Below are positions 54,341 through 62,074 of a stretch of 64,000 bases of DNA, piece by piece. Within the stretch, counting starts at the first letter, position 1. Each line of letters begins with the position of its first letter. Under the pieces are notes generated by a model, which had not been told where the DNA came from, made no database searches, and worked only from the letters and a program-made list of their open reading frames with translations. The position numbers were made by a program, and so were the translations under genes. Source of the stretch: Thiosulfativibrio zosterae (GTDB taxonomy: Bacteria > Pseudomonadota > Gammaproteobacteria > Thiomicrospirales > Thiomicrospiraceae); the NCBI RefSeq assembly GCF_011398155.1, contig NZ_AP021888.1, forward strand, positions 1,905,501 to 1,969,500, read 5' to 3'.

Positions 54341-55196
54341 GCTCTAAACTTTTTTGCACAGTCGTGGCAACTTCATCCATCAAAACATATCGTTTACGAT
54401 AGGTGGAGCGCTTTTTATTGATAATTTCTTCTAACGGCTTTTGGATATATTCTGTGGGTAGTCGCATCCACTCAGCTGAAAAAGGTTCTCCGCCAAGTTC
54501 CAGCCAAAAAGACTCAAAATCAAAAATCACTTTATTTTGCGACTTAGATTCATTTTGATAAACATGGTAATTGTTTTTAATGGCATAAATCTTAGGTTGC
54601 TTCCAAGCATAACAAACTTGGGTAAATGCAAAATAGACAAAGTTTTGCGGGCGCAAGCCAAACGTAATCTTAGTAAAGGCTCTATTCAACTCTAACTGCC
54701 CCTTTGCCCCCTGAATACCGCCAATATAAGCGCCATCTGAGGATAAAACAAAGTGCAAGTAATAGAGTTCAATCTCGTTGACCAACAGTTTTAAAGTCAT
54801 CAGGCCTTCAAAGCGCATCCGCTCATCATATTCGATGGACAGTTTAATGTCATAACCGTCCAAATTGGCTTCATAAATAACCAGTCCGTAGTGATAAATC
54901 GCTTTTAGTTGCGTAGCTGACAACTGCTCAGAAACCACTTCAAAATGTGCCAACGCTATTTTTTGAATAATCTTTGCATCATCATAAGATTTACTCATGA
55001 ATGAATGCATACGAAACATATAAAGCAAATAGACTTGCGAATCTAACAACTCTGTCAAATGTAATTGCTGAAACTTACGCTCAAAATTGATCACCCATTG
55101 ATATTTAACCAGGCTCCAGAAAATAAACTTAAATTTTTTATCCCAGGATTGCGCTGAATATAAAAAACGCTTGAGGGCTTTAAAATAATCAAACAT
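54324..55196 (-). CDS. VirK/YbjX family (DUF535) protein
   Basis: A 290-residue cytoplasmic-looking protein. I place the start at the ATG at 55196 (MFDYFKALKRFLYSAQSWDK); an earlier in-frame start would lie deep in the O-antigen ligase gene. Family blocks: LSSDGAYIGGIQGAKG, TFGLRPQNFVYFAFTQV, KIYAIKNNYHVYQNES, SFWLELGGEP and NKKRSTYRKRYVLMDEV. VirK and YbjX have been linked to outer-membrane modification and antimicrobial-peptide resistance; the mechanism is unknown. It overlaps its two neighbours by 8 and 17 bp inside the LPS operon, which supports an LPS-related job. Confidence 0.82.
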   Translation of the reverse strand: MFDYFKALKRFLYSAQSWDKKFKFIFWSLVKYQWVINFERKFQQLHLTELLDSQVYLLYMFRMHSFMSKSYDDAKIIQKIALAHFEVVSEQLSATQLKAIYHYGLVIYEANLDGYDIKLSIEYDERMRFEGLMTLKLLVNEIELYYLHFVLSSDGAYIGGIQGAKGQLELNRAFTKITFGLRPQNFVYFAFTQVCYAWKQPKIYAIKNNYHVYQNESKSQNKVIFDFESFWLELGGEPFSAEWMRLPTEYIQKPLEEIINKKRSTYRKRYVLMDEVATTVQKSLEHDDSQ

Positions 55197-56451
55197 TATT
55201 TGAAACCTTAGAGGAGTGGTTTGCATAAAGTAATGCACTGAAAACAATGAACAAAACGGCTGTCCCATGCGCCAATAATAACGAGTCAGACAGCATCACA
55301 ATTCCCATAAAAACTAAAAATGCCACGCGGTGTGGTTGAAAATTATCTTTTTGAGACCTTGCAACTTTAATCATCGCCGCAAACATAGCCATAAAAGTCA
55401 TGAACCCCATTAAACCCAGTGCGCCTAACTCATAAAGATATTGATTATGAGGGTGACTGTGGTGTCCTGGCTCAGTGCCAGCATAAAGTTTAACCGCATT
55501 GGGATCTTTTAGAGAAGCCGTATAATCGGCAGGAAAATCACCAACACCTGAACCCAACAAAAACTGATCAATAGGTCTATTCATCGACATTTCCAAGGTG
55601 TTAATATAAAACCCAACTCGAGTGCCGACTGAAGTTTGATCACTGGGTTGAAAATTTTGCACCTCAGATACGGCTAAATTAACCCTCTGATTGAAGAGAG
55701 GGCTGCTGTAATAAGCGATTGCAACAACAGTGATTACAAATACTAAAGCGACGACAACGCCACGCACGATATGACCTCTTGCGGCAAAGTATTGCAAAAA
55801 AATTAGTCCACTCAAGATTAAAAATGCAATCTGACCGCTTCGACCTTCTGTAATAAACATATTAATGGTCATGGTCGTTGCAAACAGGGCAAAAAAGAAT
55901 TTAATCGGTAAACTTCTATGCTCATATAACAAACCCTGCAAAACCAAATAAAGTCCCCATGCCAGCATAGGGTTATAAATCGTGTGACGGTAAAAAGGGC
56001 TGGGATTTTCTGGACTAATCCCCTCTAAGTGTAGCCATTCAAACCAAACTAAATAAGAAGTTAACTCTGTTAATGTCATCCCCATAATAAATGCAGCTAA
56101 GTACTTAGGAAGATCTTCATAACGACTGGCCATTAACAAAAATGGAAACAATAAAAAAATCATATGGCGCTCAACCATATGGGCACCCCAGGCTTGATCT
56201 TCAGACCAAATTAAAGATAAAGGATAAATGACCAAATAGGCCATAAAAGCCCAAAACAGGGGTTGAGACTTAACCTTAAGCCAACTTTCTTGATACTGCC
56301 CCTTTATAATCCACAACAGAATCAATAACAAGCCTAACAGGTTGGGTGCAGCAGGAGAAATTGGAATAAAAAATACAATCCCAATTATGGAATAACGCTC
56401 TAGCCTTTCGATAAAGGCTCTTTTCTCCTGTAAGTTTATAAAAGACAACAT
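55189..56451 (-). CDS. O-antigen ligase family protein (WaaL/Wzy_C)
   Basis: Inner-membrane protein of 420 residues with about eleven helices. The large periplasmic loop (about 260-345) carries GTRVGFYINTLEMSMNRPIDQFLLGSGVGDF (read in two parts) and then EPGHHSHPHNQYLYELGALG, the HxxHN-type pattern of the Wzy_C/WaaL domain. These enzymes attach O-antigen or other glycans from undecaprenyl diphosphate to lipid A-core. No wzx, wzy or O-antigen sugar genes are in the window, so the donor glycan must be made elsewhere. The gap to waaC is 1 bp. Confidence 0.87.
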   Translation of the reverse strand: MLSFINLQEKRAFIERLERYSIIGIVFFIPISPAAPNLLGLLLILLWIIKGQYQESWLKVKSQPLFWAFMAYLVIYPLSLIWSEDQAWGAHMVERHMIFLLFPFLLMASRYEDLPKYLAAFIMGMTLTELTSYLVWFEWLHLEGISPENPSPFYRHTIYNPMLAWGLYLVLQGLLYEHRSLPIKFFFALFATTMTINMFITEGRSGQIAFLILSGLIFLQYFAARGHIVRGVVVALVFVITVVAIAYYSSPLFNQRVNLAVSEVQNFQPSDQTSVGTRVGFYINTLEMSMNRPIDQFLLGSGVGDFPADYTASLKDPNAVKLYAGTEPGHHSHPHNQYLYELGALGLMGFMTFMAMFAAMIKVARSQKDNFQPHRVAFLVFMGIVMLSDSLLLAHGTAVLFIVFSALLYANHSSKVSNNV

Positions 56452-56452
56452 A

Positions 56453-57544
56453 TTAAGACCTCAAGCTTTGGGGATTTTGCCAAGTAGAAATCACTTGCTG
56501 AACGCTTAAACCGGCTAAAGAGGTTTTTTCCTGCTCTGAAGAATGAAATTGCTTGATATATTGACTCGCCAAAGGTGAATTCAAATACTGAACTTTCTTA
56601 CCCATAGCACCTACTTTTAAGGGATCGGTTACTCGATATAAGACCACCATCGGTACATCTAAAGCAGCTGCGACATGTGAAAGACCCGTATCCACCGATA
56701 CCACGCTCTGTGCAAACTTTAAGCAGCGTGCCATTTCATTCAGACTCAGCTGTTGTTCTGGCACCCAAATGAATTTATGAGTGTTTATAGAATCTAAATT
56801 TGACCAGGCTTTATGCCCTTCAGGGTGCAGGTTGTTTTTAAGGGCTTTTTGAATGTTTTCTGTCATCCGCAAAGCGCGTTGTTGCTCTTCAATATTGCCC
56901 CAGGGCATAACCAAATTCAACCCTTGCTCTGCCAGCTTTTGCCCTAATTCACCCCATCGCTCTTCTGGCCAAAGTTTAGTATCCCAAGTCGTGCCGTGTA
57001 AAAAAACCACATAGGGCTGCTGCAAGTTTTCTAGCGGTTGCCAGCTTTGGGTATTGAGTCCATATTCAATGTGTTGGGAATTGGGAAGCGGATAACCCAA
57101 AGCTGTAGCAAATAATTCGCGTAATCGCCAAATGGCATGCTGGTTTTTGTCCACAGCGACTTTGACATCATAAAACCAAGAGGCAAGTGGTTCACGAGCT
57201 GATGACCAATCTAACCCCACCTTTTTACCTTTCAATTTACGCATGACCCAAGCACTTTTTAAAAGCCCTTGCGCATCAATTATCAGATCATAATTGTGTT
57301 GCTGAATTTGAGCAAAAAATGCCTTAATGTCTGCCCGATAACGCCACGGATGCTTGCGCCATTTGCGTAACTCGATGGGATACACCTTAACGACAACTGG
57401 ATGCCACGCAGGTATCTCAGCAAACGATTTTTCGACAATCCAATCGACTTTTAAATTGGAAATGGCCGCTTGCGCATCTGAAAGCGCGGGAAAGGTATGA
57501 AATACATCTCCCATAGAGGACATTTTAATCAGCAAAATACGCAT
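56453..57544 (-). CDS. waaC: LPS heptosyltransferase I
   Basis: GT9 transferase adding the first L,D-heptose to Kdo on lipid A at the inner membrane's cytoplasmic face. The 363 residues are a little longer than E. coli WaaC (about 320). The opening MRILLIKMSSMGDVFHTFPALSDA has the signature SSMGDV. VDWIVEKSFAEIPAWHP, DAQGLLKSAWVM and SVVSVDTGLSHVAAALDVPMVVLY (VDTGLSH, read in two parts) fix heptosyltransferase I rather than II. It lies 3 bp after hldD, which makes the donor's sugar. Confidence 0.93.
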   Translation of the reverse strand: MRILLIKMSSMGDVFHTFPALSDAQAAISNLKVDWIVEKSFAEIPAWHPVVVKVYPIELRKWRKHPWRYRADIKAFFAQIQQHNYDLIIDAQGLLKSAWVMRKLKGKKVGLDWSSAREPLASWFYDVKVAVDKNQHAIWRLRELFATALGYPLPNSQHIEYGLNTQSWQPLENLQQPYVVFLHGTTWDTKLWPEERWGELGQKLAEQGLNLVMPWGNIEEQQRALRMTENIQKALKNNLHPEGHKAWSNLDSINTHKFIWVPEQQLSLNEMARCLKFAQSVVSVDTGLSHVAAALDVPMVVLYRVTDPLKVGAMGKKVQYLNSPLASQYIKQFHSSEQEKTSLAGLSVQQVISTWQNPQSLRS

Positions 57545-57547
57545 GAA

Positions 57548-58516
57548 TTATTTTCTAAAATTCAGCGTGTGTGGATTTTCGGTTAACCAAGTAAGGTATT
57601 TTTTGACCCCTTGCGCCACACTGTGAAAAGGTGCATCGTAACCAGCAGCGCGCAAGTTTGAATTGTCCGCCTGGGTAAAACTTTGATAAGCCCCTTTTAA
57701 ATGCTCCGGGAAAGGAATGTATTCAATTTGTCCTTTGCCGTGGAACTCAATCACTGCTTCGGCAATATTTTTGAAAGGTTCTGCAGCAGCAGGCCCCAAA
57801 TTAAAAATACCCGATTTTTCAGGATGCGCCATAAACCACAAGTTAACCTTAACCACGTCTTCCACATACACAAAGTCACGGGTTTGCATGCCGGGGCCGT
57901 AACCGTCATATTCACCAAAAAGTTTAAGATTTTCGCCGGCTAAAATTTGGTTATGTAATTTAAAAGCCACACTCGCCATATCACCCTTGTGTTGTTCGCG
58001 TGGTCCATACACATTAAAGTATCTAAAACCCACCACCTGGCTTTCTGCATGTGGCAAAATTTGGCGAATATATTGGTCAAATTGAAACTTTGAAAAGCCA
58101 TAAACATTCAGCGGCTTCTCATATTGACGATCTTCGATAAAATCTGGACCATCGCCATACACAGATGCAGATGAAGCGTAAAAAAATGGTATTCGGCGAT
58201 TTAGGCAATAGTTTAATAAGTCTTTAGAGTATTCATAATTGTTGTCCATCATAAATTTGCCATCCCATTCGGTCGTGGCCGAACAAGCACCCTGATGGAA
58301 AATACATTCAATTTCTGGCAAGCCTTCTTCAGCAAAAATACGGCCTTGAAAATCTTCTTTATCTAGGTAGTCTGCGAAATCACAATCTGCCAAGTTAATG
58401 AATTTTTTACCATTTTTAAGATTATCCACCACTAAAATATCAGTTCGCCCTTGTGCATTAAGGGCTTTAACAATATTTGAACCTATAAAACCCGCACCAC
58501 CTGTTACAACAATCAT
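57548..58516 (-). CDS. hldD: ADP-L-glycero-D-manno-heptose 6-epimerase
   Basis: NADP-dependent extended SDR making the heptose donor for LPS inner core. The ATG at 58516 (GGGAG five bp before) gives 322 residues (E. coli 310), starting [16 protein letters not shown] with the Rossmann Gly motif. [14 protein letters not shown] is the HldD-specific block. The catalytic Tyr and Lys are in [32 protein letters not shown] and [18 protein letters not shown] follow. It heads a tight nine-gene minus-strand operon running to yaiI at 48012. Confidence 0.95.
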   Translation of the reverse strand: MIVVTGGAGFIGSNIVKALNAQGRTDILVVDNLKNGKKFINLADCDFADYLDKEDFQGRIFAEEGLPEIECIFHQGACSATTEWDGKFMMDNNYEYSKDLLNYCLNRRIPFFYASSASVYGDGPDFIEDRQYEKPLNVYGFSKFQFDQYIRQILPHAESQVVGFRYFNVYGPREQHKGDMASVAFKLHNQILAGENLKLFGEYDGYGPGMQTRDFVYVEDVVKVNLWFMAHPEKSGIFNLGPAAAEPFKNIAEAVIEFHGKGQIEYIPFPEHLKGAYQSFTQADNSNLRAAGYDAPFHSVAQGVKKYLTWLTENPHTLNFRK

Positions 58517-58630
58517 GTTCGCTCCCACACTTCACTTAACCACCGAATTTTAGCATTTCTTAAATTCGGGTTTCTTAAAAAAGGTAAAATTGCGTCAAAG
58601 TTAACCTCAAAATAATAGAAACGCAATCGA

Positions 58631-59290
58631 ATGTATCAAATCAAAACGCCCTGGCAGCGCATCAAAGCTCATTTAAGTGCATGGTTAATCGACCATGAAA
58701 TCCTGAGAGTCTTTTTTCGCAACTTTTATCGCATTTCAGATAAAGCTTACCGCAGCAACCATCCTTCACCTGGTTTTATTAAAACGCTCAAAGAAAAACA
58801 TGACATTAAAACCATTATTAACTTAAGAGGCGCCAATAAAACAGGACAATATATGTTAGAAAAGGAAGCCTGTGAAAAATATGACATCAAATTAATTAGC
58901 ATTCCTTTCTCTTCTCGATCGGCTCCTTGGCCAGAAGATATACACGATATTTTTAATGCATTTGATCACGCAGAATACCCCATACTTTTACACTGCAAAT
59001 CAGGCGCTGATCGAGCAGGACTTGGCAGTGCACTTTATGAGTTTTATGTTGAAAACATCCCTTTATCTGAAAGCAAACAACTTGACATTAAATATGGCCA
59101 CATTAAAAGTTCCGAAACAGGGGTTTTAGATTTTTTTATCCAAAAATGGACTGAATATCATCTAGCCAACCCTGAAGTTCCCTTTTTAACTTGGGTGGAT
59201 ACAACCTATGATTACAAAGCCATTAATGCCGAATTCAAAGCTTCTAAGTGGAGCAACCTTTTGGTCAATAAAATTTTAAGACGCGAATAA
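58631..59290 (+). CDS. Tyrosine/dual-specificity phosphatase-like protein
   Basis: A 219-residue cytoplasmic protein. The phosphatase P-loop is HCKSGADRAG (Cys and Arg of the CX5R motif, about 122-131). Upstream, IKTIINLRGANKTGQYMLEKEA (read in two parts) and a possible general acid in the SRSAPWPEDI loop fit DSP-like enzymes. The N-terminal stretch RISDKAYRSNHPSP is characteristic of bacterial proteins joined or adjacent to lipid-phosphate genes. Its stop abuts the msbA start directly (TAA then ATG). It may dephosphorylate an LPS intermediate or a protein; the substrate is not evident. No strong ribosome site is seen. Confidence 0.8.
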   Translation: MYQIKTPWQRIKAHLSAWLIDHEILRVFFRNFYRISDKAYRSNHPSPGFIKTLKEKHDIKTIINLRGANKTGQYMLEKEACEKYDIKLISIPFSSRSAPWPEDIHDIFNAFDHAEYPILLHCKSGADRAGLGSALYEFYVENIPLSESKQLDIKYGHIKSSETGVLDFFIQKWTEYHLANPEVPFLTWVDTTYDYKAINAEFKASKWSNLLVNKILRRE

Positions 59291-61030
59291 ATGTCAAAGA
59301 CTCCCAATCCCAGCACTCAAGAACTTTATAAACGCCTATTGCAATACATTAAACCCTATTGGAAAGTGGTCGGATTAATGCTACTGGCATTGGTCATTAC
59401 GGCTGCCATGGAACCCCTAATGCCCGCTCTATTAAAACCTTTAATTGACGACAGCATGATTAAAAAGGATATGGACGCGATTGTGCAAGTGCCCTTACTG
59501 TTGATGCTTGTTTTTTTAATTAAAGGGCTCGCAGAATATTTCAGTAAAGTACTGTCTGAATGGGTTGCTTATAAAGCCATTTTAGATATTCGCTTTGATA
59601 TGTTTAAAAAAATCAATTCACTCCCCTTAGAAACCCATCACGCCTATACCACCGGCAAACTCATGTCTAAAATCACCTACGATGTGCAACAAGTCGGCAA
59701 TACCCTCAGCGAGGCTTGGGTGATTGTAATTCGAGATATTTTAATTATTCTCGGCTTATTAGGGTTCTTGTTTTATACCTCATGGCAATTAACACTGTTA
59801 ATTGTTTTGGTAGGGCCTGTGATTGGCTTTATTATTGATCGCGCCAGTAAACTGATGCGCGGTTCCAGCACAGAAATGCAAAACAGCATGGGCAGCATGA
59901 CCCAAAACCTTGAAGAAAGCATCAGCGCCCACAAAGACATTAAAATTTACGGTGCCGAAAGTTACGAAGAAAATAAGTTTTACCAAGTTTCAGACACGCT
60001 TCGCAAACACACCATGGCGGTGATTAAAGTCTCTGCTGCCAATGTTCCCTTAGTGCAAGTACTGGCAGCCATGGCTTTAGCGGGTGTACTTTATGCTGTG
60101 TCTCTCATGTCAGCCGACAATCTTTTCACGCCAGGTGAACTCATTGCTTTTATTGTGGCAGCTGCGATGATTTTTGAACCGATTCGTCGACTAACCAATA
60201 TTAATGAAACCATCCAAAAAGGCATGGCGGCAGCAGAAAGCATATTTGAATTGCTAGACCAACCAGAAGAAGTTGACACAGGAAAGATCCAACTTCAAGA
60301 CTGCAAAGGAAAAATAGAGTTTAAAGCCATGAGCTTTCAATATCCACAGGCTGAAAAACAGCTCATTAAAGAACTCAACCTAAGTTTTCCCGCCCAAAAA
60401 ACTACCGCTTTAGTGGGCGAATCGGGCAGTGGCAAAACAACCTTAGCCAATATGCTCGCTGGCTTTTATCGTCCAACTGACGGGCAAATTCTACTCGACG
60501 AACAGCCACTAGACACCTACACACTTGCCAGCTTGCGCCAACAAATCGCTTACGTCAGTCAAGATGTGGTGCTGTTTAATGATACAGTAAGAGCCAATAT
60601 TGCTTATGGACACAGCGATTTTGATGATGAAAAAATTGTCGCTGCCGCTAAGGCCGCCCACGCCTGGGAGTTTATTGAAAAGCTGCCAAATGGATTGGAT
60701 ACCCTAATTGGAGACAAGGGTTCCTCTTTATCAGGTGGGCAACGCCAACGGCTCGCCATTGCGCGTGCCTTTTTAAAAAACGCGCCCATACTCATTTTAG
60801 ATGAAGCGACCTCTGCACTTGATAATCAAAGCGAAGCTATGATTCAAAATGCGCTCAATTTATTGCGCCAAAATAGAACCGTTATCGTGATTGCTCACCG
60901 CTTAAGCACCATTGAATCGGCTGACCACATTGTGGTTATGAAAAATGGGCAAGTTATAGAGCAAGGTACACACAAGCAACTCATTCAACAGCAAGGCCAT
61001 TATCAGCAACTCTATCAACAAGGTACATGA
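59291..61030 (+). CDS. msbA: Lipid A/core flippase MsbA
   Basis: Homodimeric ABC exporter that flips lipid A-core across the inner membrane. The 579 residues match E. coli MsbA (582). Six helices occur in about residues 25-315. The ATPase has Walker A GESGSGKTT (about 378-386), the Q-loop in IAYVSQDVVLFNDTV, signature LSGGQRQRLAIARAF, Walker B ILILDEATSALD and the H-loop VIVIAHRLSTI. Its position between LPS genes and an LpxL-type acyltransferase supports lipid A rather than drug export. It starts immediately after the phosphatase-like gene. Confidence 0.93.
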   Translation: MSKTPNPSTQELYKRLLQYIKPYWKVVGLMLLALVITAAMEPLMPALLKPLIDDSMIKKDMDAIVQVPLLLMLVFLIKGLAEYFSKVLSEWVAYKAILDIRFDMFKKINSLPLETHHAYTTGKLMSKITYDVQQVGNTLSEAWVIVIRDILIILGLLGFLFYTSWQLTLLIVLVGPVIGFIIDRASKLMRGSSTEMQNSMGSMTQNLEESISAHKDIKIYGAESYEENKFYQVSDTLRKHTMAVIKVSAANVPLVQVLAAMALAGVLYAVSLMSADNLFTPGELIAFIVAAAMIFEPIRRLTNINETIQKGMAAAESIFELLDQPEEVDTGKIQLQDCKGKIEFKAMSFQYPQAEKQLIKELNLSFPAQKTTALVGESGSGKTTLANMLAGFYRPTDGQILLDEQPLDTYTLASLRQQIAYVSQDVVLFNDTVRANIAYGHSDFDDEKIVAAAKAAHAWEFIEKLPNGLDTLIGDKGSSLSGGQRQRLAIARAFLKNAPILILDEATSALDNQSEAMIQNALNLLRQNRTVIVIAHRLSTIESADHIVVMKNGQVIEQGTHKQLIQQQGHYQQLYQQGT

Positions 61031-61033
61031 AAA

Positions 61034-61990
61034 TTGCAACCTTCTAACGCTTTTCAACTTTCTTTTTTGCACCCAAAATATTGGGGCATTTGGCTGGGTT
61101 ATGGATTCCTTAAACTATTAAGTTTCATTCCTTATCACGCAAAGTTTTGGGTTGGTAAAAAATTGGGTAGATTACTTTTGACAATTGCTAAAAGTCGTCG
61201 AGAACTCGCTCGCAAAAATATTCAACTGTGCTTTCCAGAAAAAACGGCGCTTGAAGTTCAGGACATCCTTAAAGAGCATTTTGAATCGCTGGGCATAAAC
61301 CTATTAGAATCCAGCACCAATATGTGGGGCAAACATCGTTATAATGCCAATCAAAATGAGTCGGAACACTTCATCTTTAAAGGGCTTGAAAACCTTCAAA
61401 AACAACCAGGCCTGGGTAAAATTCTGGTAATTCCACACTTCACTACGATTGAAATGACTGGGTTGATGGTCTCGTTTATTACCCCCTATCGCCCAATCTA
61501 CCGCCCGCATGATAATCCTTTAATGGAGTATCTGATCACCACCAGCCGAACAGTGGTTAATATCCCCAACCAACCTAATCGCTCAGTGATACCCGTTTCA
61601 AACAAAGACACAAGGGCTATGGTTAAACATTTAAAAGCCGGCGGCACACTCTTTATTTTGCCAGATCAAAAATACGGTGGACAAGGCTCTATAAGCGTCC
61701 CGTTTTTTGGATACAATGTGCCCAGTAACCCAGGCGTTAACAAGTTAGCAAAGATGGGACAAGCGGCTGTTTTTCCAGTATTTACGCGTCGCATAAAAAA
61801 CAAATACGAATTAACCATCCACCCCGCTTTAGAAAACTTTCCATCGGGTGATGATTATGCAGACACGCTTAGACTCCATAAACTTTACGAGGCTGAAATT
61901 CGTGAAAACCCCGCTCAATATCTTTGGGTTCACGACCGATGGGATATTAAAAACCATAATCCAGCACTTCCCGAAAGCCTATATCATTAG
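61034..61990 (+). CDS. Lipid A late acyltransferase (LpxL/LpxM family)
   Basis: Inner-membrane acyltransferase adding a secondary fatty acid to lipid A. The 318 residues fit the family (306-323). One N-terminal helix (WLGYGFLKLLSFIPYH) is followed by the catalytic HX4E motif in IPHFTTIEMTGLMV (about 130-143). RPHDNPLMEYLI, LFILPDQKYGGQGSISVPFFG (read in two parts) and YLWVHDRWD follow. The start is a TTG three bp after the msbA stop; the nearest ATG is out of frame. AAGGT lies nine bp before the TTG. Whether it adds laurate (LpxL) or myristate (LpxM) cannot be told. Confidence 0.9.
   Translation: MQPSNAFQLSFLHPKYWGIWLGYGFLKLLSFIPYHAKFWVGKKLGRLLLTIAKSRRELARKNIQLCFPEKTALEVQDILKEHFESLGINLLESSTNMWGKHRYNANQNESEHFIFKGLENLQKQPGLGKILVIPHFTTIEMTGLMVSFITPYRPIYRPHDNPLMEYLITTSRTVVNIPNQPNRSVIPVSNKDTRAMVKHLKAGGTLFILPDQKYGGQGSISVPFFGYNVPSNPGVNKLAKMGQAAVFPVFTRRIKNKYELTIHPALENFPSGDDYADTLRLHKLYEAEIRENPAQYLWVHDRWDIKNHNPALPESLYH
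61405..61416. repeat. Near-exact copy of the dispersed palindrome (inside coding sequence)
   Basis: ACCAGGCCTGGG matches 11 of 12 core positions inside the lipid A acyltransferase gene, encoding part of QPGLGK. The right flank TAAAATT is AT-rich. Confidence 0.55.
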
Positions 61991-62030
61991 GTCATTCAAT
62001 TAATTGCCCCCCCATAACAATTTTAAATAA

Positions 62031-62039
62031 TGCTATAAT
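62031..62039 (+). promoter_or_regulatory. Extended -10 promoter of ppc
   Basis: TGCTATAAT is a perfect extended -10 (TGn plus TATAAT) about 36 bp before the ppc ATG. No good -35 is seen at 17 bp. A TTGCCC at 62004 is too far away. Confidence 0.6.
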
Positions 62040-62074
62040 TCAATCAATTTTGTAATTTTTGGAAGTGGACACTC

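Noticed and set aside
55108-55120. Further copies of the palindrome at ACCAGGCTCC (about 55108) and ACCAGGCTTT (about 56803)
   Set aside because: Only the left half matches, inside coding sequence, so they are not distinguishable from chance.
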